Position numbers and translations under genes: made by a program. Source: Oscillospiraceae bacterium (GTDB taxonomy: Bacteria; Bacillota; Clostridia; Oscillospirales; Oscillospiraceae). Taken from it: 8,000 bases of DNA. Under the pieces are notes generated by a model, which ran no database searches, was not told the DNA's origin, and worked only from the letters and a program-made list of their open reading frames with translations. The stretch covers positions 1 to 8,000 of the forward strand of contig JAFRAF010000071.1 in NCBI GenBank assembly GCA_017405545.1, in the 5' to 3' direction. This document shows, in pieces, positions 1 to 5,402 of this stretch (the first letter of the stretch is position 1; each line of letters begins with the position of its first letter).

Positions 1-17
1 CGATGGAGGTCGACAGT

Positions 18-506
18 ATGAGGATAAGGAAAACCCGCATTGAGGACCTCGGAGAGGCGGAGCGCATATACGCGAACGCGAGGACCTTCATGGTGAAAAC
101 GGGCAACCCCGGACAGTGGATAAACGGCTATCCCGGACACGAGCTGCTGCTGGAGGACATACGGAGAGGCGAGGGCTATGTCTGCGAGGATGAGGACGGA
201 ATACAAGCCGTGTTCATGTTTTTCACGGGCCCTGAGCCCACGTACGCGTACATAGAGGACGGCTCCTGGCCGGATGACGAGCCCTACGGCACGGTACACC
301 GCCTTGCCAGCGCGGGAAGGAGAGCCGGAGTCGGCGCTTTCTGTCTGGGCTGGTGCCTTGAGCAGTGCGGAAATCTGAGGGTGGACACCCACCGCGACAA
401 CCGCCCCATGCAGGAACTGCTCAGCCGCTGCGGCTTTACCCCCTGCGGCAGGGTATATATGGAGGACGGAAGTCCCAGGATAGCCTATTACAAAAAAGGT
501 ATATAA
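18..506 (+). CDS. GNAT family N-acetyltransferase
   Basis: The predicted 162-residue protein has the acetyl-CoA-dependent GNAT fold; its substrate cannot be told from sequence. It opens with IRKTRIEDLGEAERIY, a usual GNAT first strand and helix. Residues 101-107 (RRAGVGA) sit where the family's acetyl-CoA pyrophosphate loop lies. Residues 121-160 (VDTHRDN, then LLSRCGF, then CGRVYMEDGSPRIAYYKK) match the C-terminal half of a common Firmicutes GNAT group. The length is normal for a single-domain member. I chose the ATG at 18 over the in-frame ATG at 3 because a strong GGAGGT at 5-10 lies 7 bases before it and would be inside the longer reading. The next gene starts 42 bases downstream on the same strand, so co-transcription is possible. 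The promoter lies outside the window. The family call is firm; the function is unknown. Confidence 0.9.
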   Translation: MRIRKTRIEDLGEAERIYANARTFMVKTGNPGQWINGYPGHELLLEDIRRGEGYVCEDEDGIQAVFMFFTGPEPTYAYIEDGSWPDDEPYGTVHRLASAGRRAGVGAFCLGWCLEQCGNLRVDTHRDNRPMQELLSRCGFTPCGRVYMEDGSPRIAYYKKGI

Positions 507-548
507 GCGCGTGCTTGACGCGTAAAAAACATATGGGAGAGATTGAAA

Positions 549-1196
549 ATGGTGCTTGAAAAAGAAAAGACAGAGACCCGGACAGAGCAGGCGGCCGCGG
601 ATCCCGGCAGGATACACGACATGGTGGGGCATATAAAGAAATCCCTGGCCGCGGGCGTGGCCATATCCCTGGGCTGCATGGCCTTTATCCACTCCGGCGG
701 AGGACTGCAGGGAAGCGTAATGTTCTCCGTGGGACTGATAGCCGTCATCGCCCTGGGCATGCTGCTGTACACGGGCAAAATAGCTTACATAGAGATATTC
801 AAGCCCAGCTATCTGCTGTGGATGCTGCTGTTCAACGTCATCGGCGCCATGATATGCGGCTTCGTCTACAGCCTGTGCATGGGACCCAGCGAGATAGCCA
901 TAAACCGTGTGAACGGCTATTTTACGGACTTCTGGCAGGCGGTGGCCTGCGGCATACTCATATATCTGGCCGTTGAGGGCTACAAGAGGACAAACCAGAT
1001 ACTTGCGATTGTGTTCCCCGTGGCCGTGTTCGTCGTGTCAGGGGCGGAGCACTGCATTGCCGACTCCTTCTACATAGGCGCCGCGCCGGATTTCAGGATC
1101 GAAAGGCTTCTGTGGCTGCTGGTGATAGTCATCGGCAATTCCGTGGGCAGCATAGTGATGCACTACCTCATGCGGGATATACCAAAAAAGAAATAG
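549..1196 (+). CDS. Compact formate/nitrite transporter (FNT) family channel
   Basis: A 215-residue membrane protein that fits the FNT family (FocA, NirC and the HSC hydrosulfide channel), which form pentameric channels for small monovalent anions. Six hydrophobic segments are visible near residues 32-50, 54-74, 87-109, 126-144, 150-165 and 186-207. The main family mark is SGAEHCIADSFYI at 164-176, matching the FNT segment SGxEHxxANxF that carries the central pore histidine (here H168). LYTGK at 73-77 lies where FNT proteins have LFTGN. It is shorter than the usual 250-285 residues, with short loops and only about 30 residues before the first helix. Start: the ATG at 549 has GGGAGAG at 535-541, 7 bases upstream; a TTG at 543 in the same frame has worse spacing. 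The substrate (formate, nitrite, hydrosulfide or other) cannot be decided, and no formate or nitrite enzyme is adjacent. Confidence 0.8.
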   Translation: MVLEKEKTETRTEQAAADPGRIHDMVGHIKKSLAAGVAISLGCMAFIHSGGGLQGSVMFSVGLIAVIALGMLLYTGKIAYIEIFKPSYLLWMLLFNVIGAMICGFVYSLCMGPSEIAINRVNGYFTDFWQAVACGILIYLAVEGYKRTNQILAIVFPVAVFVVSGAEHCIADSFYIGAAPDFRIERLLWLLVIVIGNSVGSIVMHYLMRDIPKKK

Positions 1197-1240
1197 ATCC
1201 CCTATGGCAGAGGGAGACAACTTGACGGCAGATAAAACAT

Positions 1241-1780
1241 ATGGAAAACAGGATGATAGACAAAATAGTATACGAGATGGGCGAGGACGGCTGCTGGCAG
1301 GTGTAGAAGTTCTACGGCGGCTATAAGGACGTGACCATACCCGACACTCTGGATGACGGAGTGCCCGTCACCGCCATAGCGCACCACGCCTTTTTCTGGT
1401 CCGGAGAGGAGACCGTGACCCTGGGCGCCAACATCCGCAGCATAGGCTACATGGCCTTCAGCTATTCCGAGACCCTGCAGGAGATGGTACTGCCGGAGAG
1501 CCATGAGTTCATCGGGCACAACGCTTTCGAGTGCTGCAATAAGCTCAGACGCATACACATACCAGCAAGGCTCAGTGATATTGAGCTGAACTGCACCTTC
1601 CACTGCAAGGGGCTGGAGGAGATAAGCGTGGATCCCGCCAACGAGAGATACGCCTCCAGAAACGGGACGCTGTTCAACAGGGAAATGACCGTGCTGCTCG
1701 CTTGCCCCTCCAAGCTGGAGCCTGAGGACGGCGTATACGTGGTGCCTGAGGGCGTGAAGGCAATCGCCCCGGGAGCTTTC
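1241..1780 (+). pseudogene. Leucine-rich repeat (BspA-like, LRR_5) gene remnant
   Basis: From the ATG at 1241 the frame reads MENRMIDKIVYEMGEDGCWQV, hits TAG at 1304-1306, then continues in the same frame as KFYGGYKDVTIPDTLDDG and good LRR_5 repeats. The repeats include IRSIGYMAFSYSETLQEMVLP, IGHNAFECCNKLRRIHIP and ISVDPANERYASRNGTLFN. Such proteins are usually surface or secreted in gut bacteria, but no signal peptide is visible here. Repeat similarity stops after EGVKAIAPGAF near 1780, in mid-repeat. The frame then stays open by chance through the tRNA gene to 2134, and that tail is not protein-like. The gene has lost both ends: an early stop and a missing C-terminal part. No clear ribosome binding site precedes 1241; a GTG at 1331 in frame could start a shorter product. 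Amber readthrough is unlikely, because TAG ends several intact neighbours. Confidence 0.7.
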
Positions 1781-1838
1781 ACTCTTCTCCGGCTATTAAA
1801 TCCCCGGTTCGGCGGGTTTGTCGGGAAGAATATTTCGG

Positions 1839-1867
1839 TTGTCTTTTTCGCGCATTGTTGGTATAAT
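1839..1867 (+). promoter_or_regulatory. Promoter for tRNA-Leu (extended -10)
   Basis: A TTGTCT -35 element (1839-1844), a 17-base spacer and a perfect TATAAT -10 (1862-1867) preceded by TGG, which makes an extended -10. Transcription would start near 1874, about 78 bases before the mature tRNA. The strength fits a stable-RNA gene. Confidence 0.75.
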
Positions 1868-1908
1868 ACTCTGTGTTTCCAAACAGACGGCCATTGGCAG
1901 GAAGAAAT

Positions 1909-1938
1909 CGGAGTATCGCGTTTTGGCGCGGTACTCCG
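1909..1938 (+). other. 12-bp hairpin in the tRNA-Leu leader
   Basis: CGGAGTATCGCG (1909-1920) pairs with CGCGGTACTCCG (1927-1938) over a 6-base TTTTGG loop: 11 Watson-Crick pairs and one T-G wobble. It lies between the predicted transcription start and the tRNA 5' end at 1952. No T-run follows, so it is not a normal terminator. It may be a processing or stability element of the precursor transcript. Confidence 0.55.
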
Positions 1939-1951
1939 GATAAAAATATGT

Positions 1952-2036
1952 GCGGGCATGATGAAATTGGTATACATGCGAGATTTAGGTTCTCGTGCCG
2001 TCAGGCGTTGGGGTTCGAGTCCCCATGCCCGCACCA
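1952..2036 (+). tRNA. tRNA-Leu (anticodon UAG), CCA encoded
   Basis: Acceptor stem GCGGGCA (1952-1958) pairs with TGCCCGC (2026-2032), followed by discriminator A and an encoded CCA (2034-2036). The anticodon stem CGAGA/TCTCG (1979-1983 and 1991-1995) closes the loop TTTAGGT, giving anticodon UAG at 1986-1988, which reads CUN leucine codons. A variable arm (1996-2008, TGCC/GGCG-like pairing) marks a class II tRNA, as expected for Leu. The T arm is TGGGG-TTCGAGT-CCCCA (2009-2025). All stems pair well, so the gene looks functional. It stands alone with its own promoter and terminator. Confidence 0.95.
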
Positions 2037-2071
2037 CGCCGCCGCGGACTTTGTTCGCGGCGGCGGTTTTT
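2037..2071 (+). terminator. Rho-independent terminator after tRNA-Leu
   Basis: CGCCGCCGCG (2037-2046) pairs perfectly with CGCGGCGGCG (2056-2065) over a 9-base loop, followed by G and five Ts (2067-2071). The stem begins right after the tRNA CCA end. Confidence 0.93.
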
Positions 2072-2266
2072 GTATCACTGATCATTCGCTTCGATGTTCC
2101 TCCGCTTAATCGGGACATTTGTGTCTATCCCTAAAACCGTTTTCAAGACCCGCCGACAGGCCGGCCTGCAAAGCGGAACGACCCGGGACTTTTCCCGACT
2201 CCACGATACGTGGGTGGTTTTCTCGAATCGTATATGATAGACTCTCTCCGTAAGGAGGAATGAGTA
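2072..2266 (+). other. Structured spacer before the XRE-desulfoferrodoxin gene
   Basis: No gene is visible. The stretch holds a perfect 12-bp palindrome CAGGCCGGCCTG (2157-2168), a short hairpin of CGGG and CCCG around ACTTTT (about 2184-2197), and CCACG-ATA-CGTGG (about 2201-2213) followed by a T-rich run. A possible -10, TATGAT, lies at 2233-2238 but has no convincing -35. A strong AAGGAGGA (2252-2259) sits 7 bases before the ATG at 2267. The cluster of small inverted repeats could be an operator region or a structured 5' leader; I do not recognise it. Confidence 0.4.
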
Positions 2267-2851
2267 ATGGACAGATACGTTACAGGTACCGTGATACGCA
2301 GGCTCAGAGAGGGCAAAAGGATGACGCAGGAGGAGCTGGCGGATAGAATCCATGTCAGCGGCAAGGCGGTCAGCAACTGGGAGACGGGACAGGGCTTTCC
2401 GGATATCAGCCTGCTTGAGCCCCTGGCCGGGGCGCTGGATATTTCAGTGATAGAGCTGCTGTCCGGAGAGTGTATACAAAACAGAAATCAAGTCTCAAAC
2501 ATGTTAAGGAACAAATTCTATGTCTGCCCGGTCTGCGGCAATGTGATCCGGACCATCGGTGAGGCGATGATAAGCTGCTGCGGCATAACGCTGCCGCCGC
2601 TTGAAGCGGAGACGGCGGACGCAGAACACAAAATGCGGCTGGAGACGGCGGAGGATGAGTATTATGTCCGTATCGAGCATCCGATGACGAGGGATCACCA
2701 TATCTCATTTTTCGCCGCGGTCTCGGATAATGGAGTGCAGTTTATAAAGCTGTATCCCGAGGGCGGCGCCGAAGCGAGATTCAAGAGGAGCCGCGTACGA
2801 TTCCTCTGTGCGTTCTGCAATCACCACGGGCTGTTTAAAATGAAGGTATAG
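2267..2851 (+). CDS. XRE-family regulator fused to a desulfoferrodoxin (superoxide reductase-like) domain
   Basis: A 194-residue two-part protein. Residues 5-64 are an XRE helix-turn-helix (TQEELADRIHVSGKAVSNWETG at 20-41). Residues 84-194 resemble desulfoferrodoxin. First comes a desulforedoxin-like centre with C87, C90, C104 and C105. Then comes a superoxide reductase domain with H121, HPMT-x2-H (H138 and H144) and CNHHGL (C184 and H187), matching the four-His one-Cys ligand set of the catalytic iron. Known superoxide reductases have Glu-Lys-His at the first histidine, with the Lys and Glu involved in catalysis. Here the residues are A119-E120-H121-K122, so that pair is shifted or lost. Inference: the iron domain may sense superoxide, oxygen or iron status for the DNA-binding domain rather than act mainly as an enzyme. 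AAGGAGGA 7 bases upstream supports the start. The domain calls are firm; the regulatory role is not shown. Confidence 0.85.
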   Translation: MDRYVTGTVIRRLREGKRMTQEELADRIHVSGKAVSNWETGQGFPDISLLEPLAGALDISVIELLSGECIQNRNQVSNMLRNKFYVCPVCGNVIRTIGEAMISCCGITLPPLEAETADAEHKMRLETAEDEYYVRIEHPMTRDHHISFFAAVSDNGVQFIKLYPEGGAEARFKRSRVRFLCAFCNHHGLFKMKV

Positions 2852-2901
2852 CGCCAGCCGCATAATCCGCCCAGGACGGTAAAAAACTATAGACTCACAT
2901 A

Positions 2902-2931
2902 TTGATGACCGGCCTCTTTCTGTGTTATTAT
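2902..2931 (+). promoter_or_regulatory. Promoter for the thymidylate kinase gene
   Basis: TTGATG (2902-2907), an 18-base spacer and TATTAT (2926-2931), with TG one base before the -10 (extended -10). Transcription would begin near 2938, which argues against a start codon at 2936 and for the ATG at 2999. Confidence 0.6.
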
Positions 2932-2998
2932 TTACATGGAACAGAGGCCGGGTTCTGAATTGACCCGGCGGAGTCAAAGTGCAAAAGAGGTTATCATC

Positions 2999-3658
2999 AT
3001 GGGACGTGGGAAATTCATAGTATTTGAGGGCATAGACGGCTGCGGCAAGTCCACACAGGCGAGGTTGCTGAGAGACAGGATAAACGAGCACCTCAGGTCA
3101 AGCGGCAGCGACAGAAAATGCGAGCTGCAGGAGGAGCCCTACATCGGGGATATCACCGGCGGCAACATCCGCTCCGTCCTGTCGGGGCAGACGAAGATGC
3201 CGGAGGACTCGCTGGCCTATCTCTTTGTGGCCAACCGGCTGACACATATCTCCGTTATGGCACCGAAGCTCATGGAGGGCAACCACATAATCTGCGACCG
3301 CTACTATTTCTCCAACTTTGCCTACAACCAGACTGAGAACATCACGCTGGAGGATCTTATCTCCCTGAACCGGCCCTGTATGAGACAGCTCAAGCCGGAC
3401 GCGGTGTTCTATCTGCACGTGTCGCCGGAGACCGCCGCCAAACGCCGCGGCAAGAGTAGGCTGAGCGAGGACATAAACGACTCCATGGAAAAGCAGACGC
3501 AGGTGGACAGGAACTTTGACAGGATCATTGAGCTGTTTTCCGACCCGGATTATGAGTTCGCGCACAGGATATACAGTATAGACAGCAGCGAGCTGACAAA
3601 GGATATGACGGCTGACATAATATGGGAAAAGGTCCGGGAGGACATACTCGGCGGCTGA
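2999..3658 (+). CDS. tmk: Thymidylate kinase (dTMP kinase)
   Basis: A 219-residue P-loop nucleotide kinase expected to phosphorylate dTMP to dTDP with ATP in the cytoplasm, a step of dTTP synthesis. FVFEG-type opening FIVFEGIDGCGKSTQ holds the P-loop (G11 to T19). The DRY motif CDRYYFSNFAYN (D100, R101) is the dTMP-binding signature, and a basic lid, AAKRRGKSRLSE, lies at 147-158. The usual TREPGG segment reads QEEPYIGDITGGNIR (44-58), so this is a divergent member. Start: the ATG at 2999 has AAGAGG at 2985-2990, 8 bases upstream; the in-frame ATG at 2936 falls at the predicted transcription start and adds a non-homologous extension. In many Firmicutes tmk sits in a recR-tmk-holB cluster; this one stands alone, so it may be a second copy. 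A related deoxynucleoside monophosphate kinase activity cannot be excluded. Confidence 0.85.
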   Translation: MGRGKFIVFEGIDGCGKSTQARLLRDRINEHLRSSGSDRKCELQEEPYIGDITGGNIRSVLSGQTKMPEDSLAYLFVANRLTHISVMAPKLMEGNHIICDRYYFSNFAYNQTENITLEDLISLNRPCMRQLKPDAVFYLHVSPETAAKRRGKSRLSEDINDSMEKQTQVDRNFDRIIELFSDPDYEFAHRIYSIDSSELTKDMTADIIWEKVREDILGG

Positions 3659-3728
3659 CTTTAGCCTGCTGTTGTAAAAATGTAGAAATATTCATATTTT
3701 TTCCCCGAACTTATGTGAAAAAATACAG

Positions 3729-3757
3729 TTGACAATCGAGGGATTGTTATTTATAAT
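3729..3757 (+). promoter_or_regulatory. Consensus sigma-A promoter of the met operon
   Basis: A perfect TTGACA (3729-3734), a 17-base spacer and a perfect TATAAT (3752-3757). The transcript would start near 3764, just upstream of the T-box leader. Such a strong promoter fits control by premature termination rather than by initiation. The gap from 3659 to 3728 holds only AT-rich sequence with a weak AAATAT/ATATTT repeat. Confidence 0.9.
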
Positions 3758-3775
3758 TTCACTAATTTTAATATG

Positions 3776-4048
3776 ATCGAAAAGCGATGACGGAGAGGGA
3801 GGAAAGCTTCCCGTTTTCAGAGAGCCGCCGTATGGTGCAAGGCGGCAACGGGCGTTTTCAGCTCCTATGGCTCCCGAGCTGAGGGTTCGAGGACGTTTAT
3901 ACGTATTAGGGCTTCTCCGAGTGTGCTGCGTTAGTGCAGAGGGATTGATGGATCCCGTGAGCGGCGCCTTTGGCGCAATTTGAGTGGTACCGCGGAAGTT
4001 ACGGCTTTCGTCTCAAGGTTGGATTTGAGACGGAGGCCTTTGTTTTTT
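3776..4048 (+). promoter_or_regulatory. T-box riboswitch, methionine-specific (AUG specifier)
   Basis: The tRNA-sensing leader of metY-metA. The T-box core GAGTGGTACCGCGG lies at 3982-3995; its TGGT (3985-3988) would pair with an uncharged tRNA ending in ACCA, as tRNA-Met does. Stem I is readable: GGGAG (3797-3801) pairs with CTCCC (3871-3875), AGCT (3805-3808) with AGCT (3860-3863), CCCGTT (3810-3815) with AACGGG (3847-3852) and GCCGCC (3824-3829) with GGCGGC (3841-3846). The internal loop left on the 3' side is CCTATGG, with ATG (3867-3869) followed by a purine and CTCCCGAG, the usual place of the specifier codon. Further hairpins are CTGC/GCAG (3926-3939), GGGAT/ATCCC (3941-3956) and GCGCC/GGCGC (3964-3976). 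In the antiterminator, TTGAG (3980-3984) pairs with CTCAA (4012-4016), part of the terminator's 5' arm. Low charged Met-tRNA should favour readthrough. The AUG specifier agrees with the methionine genes downstream. Confidence 0.92.
4003..4048 (+). terminator. T-box-controlled attenuator terminator
   Basis: The 5' arm 4003-4016 pairs with 4025-4038 over 14 bp (two T-G wobbles) with an 8-base loop, then TTTGTTTTTT. The 5' arm contains the CTCAA also needed by the antiterminator, so the two folds exclude each other. Confidence 0.92.
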
Positions 4049-4098
4049 CGGACGGGCGCGGCCGGTCCGGCAAGTGATGATATAAGGAGTGTTTGATT

Positions 4099-5385
4099 AT
4101 GAGCAATTATGAGATCGAGACAAAATGCGTACAGGGCGGGTATACCCCCGGCAACGGTGAACCGAGACAGATACCGATAATACAGAGCACGACATTTAAA
4201 TATAACACCTCGGAGGACATGGGCAAGCTCTTCGACCTGGAGGCCAGCGGCTATTTCTATACGAGGCTGCAGAACCCCACCAACGACTATGTGGCGGCCA
4301 AGCTGGCGGAGCTCGAAGGGGGCACAGCGGCCATGCTGACCTCCTCCGGACAGGCGGCGAATTTCTTCTCCCTGTTCAACATCTGCTCCTGCGGGCAGCA
4401 CATCGTGTCCTCCTCCACCATATACGGCGGGACATTCAACCTTATCTCCGTGACCATGGCCAAGATGGGCATAGAGTGCACCTTCGTGAGCCCCGACTGC
4501 AGCGACGAGGAGCTGGAGGCGGCTTTCCGACCCAACACCAGGGCCGTGTTCGGCGAGACCATAGCTAACCCCGCCCTGACCGTATTCGACATAGAGCGCT
4601 TCGCTCAGGCGGCCCACAGGCACGGCGTGCCTCTGATAGTGGACAACACCTTCGCCACCCCCGTCAACTGCCGTCCCATCGAGTGGGGCGCAGACATAGT
4701 CACCCACTCCACCACGAAGTACATGGACGGACACGGCGCGGCCGTGGGCGGCGCTATCATAGACTCCGGCAAATTCGACTGGATGGCCCATGCTGACAAG
4801 TTCCCGGGCCTCTGCACCCCCGACGACAGCTATCACGGCATCACCTATGCCGAGAAATTCGGCCTGGGCGGGGCCTTCATCACCAAGTGCACGGCCCAGC
4901 TCATGCGCGACTTCGGCTCAATTCAGGCGCCGCAGAACGCTTTCCTGCTGAATCTGGGTCTTGAGAGTCTCCATGTGCGCATGGCGCGCCACTGCGAGAA
5001 CGGACAGGCCGTGGCCGAGTTCCTTGAAAAGCACCCCAAGGTCGCCAACGTGAGATACTGCGGTCTGCCCGGCGATCCCTATTACAAGCTGGCGCAGAAG
5101 TATCTGCCCAATGGCTCCTGCGGCGTTGTGTCCTTTGAGCTCAAGGGGGGCAGAGAGGCCGCCAGCACCTTCATGGCCGCTCTCAGACTGGCCGCCATCG
5201 AGACCCACGTGGCCGACGCCCGCACCTGTTGCCTGAACCCCGCGACGTCGACCCACAGACAGATGACCGACGAGCAGCTCGAGGCTGCCGGCATCCCCGC
5301 GGGCCTTGTGCGCATGTCCTGCGGACTGGAGAACGCGAAGGACCTCATTGCCGATATTTCCCAGGCGCTGGATCAGATAAAGTAG
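4099..5385 (+). CDS. metY: O-acetylhomoserine sulfhydrylase (PLP-dependent)
   Basis: A 428-residue protein of the Cys/Met-metabolism PLP family, at the usual MetY length (about 425-430). It is expected to convert O-acetylhomoserine and sulfide to homocysteine and acetate in the cytoplasm. Visible marks are the substrate and PLP-phosphate segment YTRLQNPTND (54-63), TSSGQAA (81-87), the cofactor-ring Asp in IVDNTFATP (D182) and the Schiff-base lysine K207 in THSTTKYMDGHG. Insertions typical of MetY rather than of shorter MetB or MetC proteins are present, such as the region around 225-260. Start: ATG at 4099 with AAGGAG at 4084-4089; a TTG two codons earlier is less likely. It is the first gene after the methionine T-box, and metA follows after 17 bases. 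Together they give the acetylation and direct-sulfhydrylation route. Cystathionine-type side activity cannot be excluded from sequence. Confidence 0.93.
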   Translation: MSNYEIETKCVQGGYTPGNGEPRQIPIIQSTTFKYNTSEDMGKLFDLEASGYFYTRLQNPTNDYVAAKLAELEGGTAAMLTSSGQAANFFSLFNICSCGQHIVSSSTIYGGTFNLISVTMAKMGIECTFVSPDCSDEELEAAFRPNTRAVFGETIANPALTVFDIERFAQAAHRHGVPLIVDNTFATPVNCRPIEWGADIVTHSTTKYMDGHGAAVGGAIIDSGKFDWMAHADKFPGLCTPDDSYHGITYAEKFGLGGAFITKCTAQLMRDFGSIQAPQNAFLLNLGLESLHVRMARHCENGQAVAEFLEKHPKVANVRYCGLPGDPYYKLAQKYLPNGSCGVVSFELKGGREAASTFMAALRLAAIETHVADARTCCLNPATSTHRQMTDEQLEAAGIPAGLVRMSCGLENAKDLIADISQALDQIK

Positions 5386-5402
5386 GAAAGGTCGGATAAG
5401 CC

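Noticed and set aside
3..17. ATG at 3 as the start of the acetyltransferase
   Set aside because: GGAGGT at 5-10 is the ribosome binding site for the ATG at 18; the extra five residues would be encoded by that site.
1304..1306. Pyrrolysine or suppressor readthrough of TAG
   Set aside because: TAG is the normal stop of the FNT, XRE-desulfoferrodoxin, metY and metA genes here, and the LRR gene is also broken at its 3' end. Decay is the simpler reading.
1331..2134. A 267-codon open frame read as one gene
   Set aside because: Only the part up to about 1780 resembles LRR protein. The rest runs through a promoter, the tRNA-Leu gene and its terminator, so the open tail is chance.
1952..2266. Integrated element or att site at tRNA-Leu
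   Set aside because: No integrase gene and no second copy of the tRNA 3' end were found in the window.
2936..2998. An upstream in-frame ATG for thymidylate kinase
   Set aside because: It lies at the predicted transcription start, has no ribosome binding site, and adds 21 residues before the normal kinase N-terminus.
3776..4048. SAM riboswitch upstream of metY
   Set aside because: The region contains the T-box core, a specifier-bearing stem I and a T-box antiterminator; no SAM-box consensus was seen.
3931..4836. A 301-codon minus-strand open frame
   Set aside because: It overlaps the T-box leader and metY on the other strand and has a low-complexity GC-rich translation with no domain; it is an antisense shadow.
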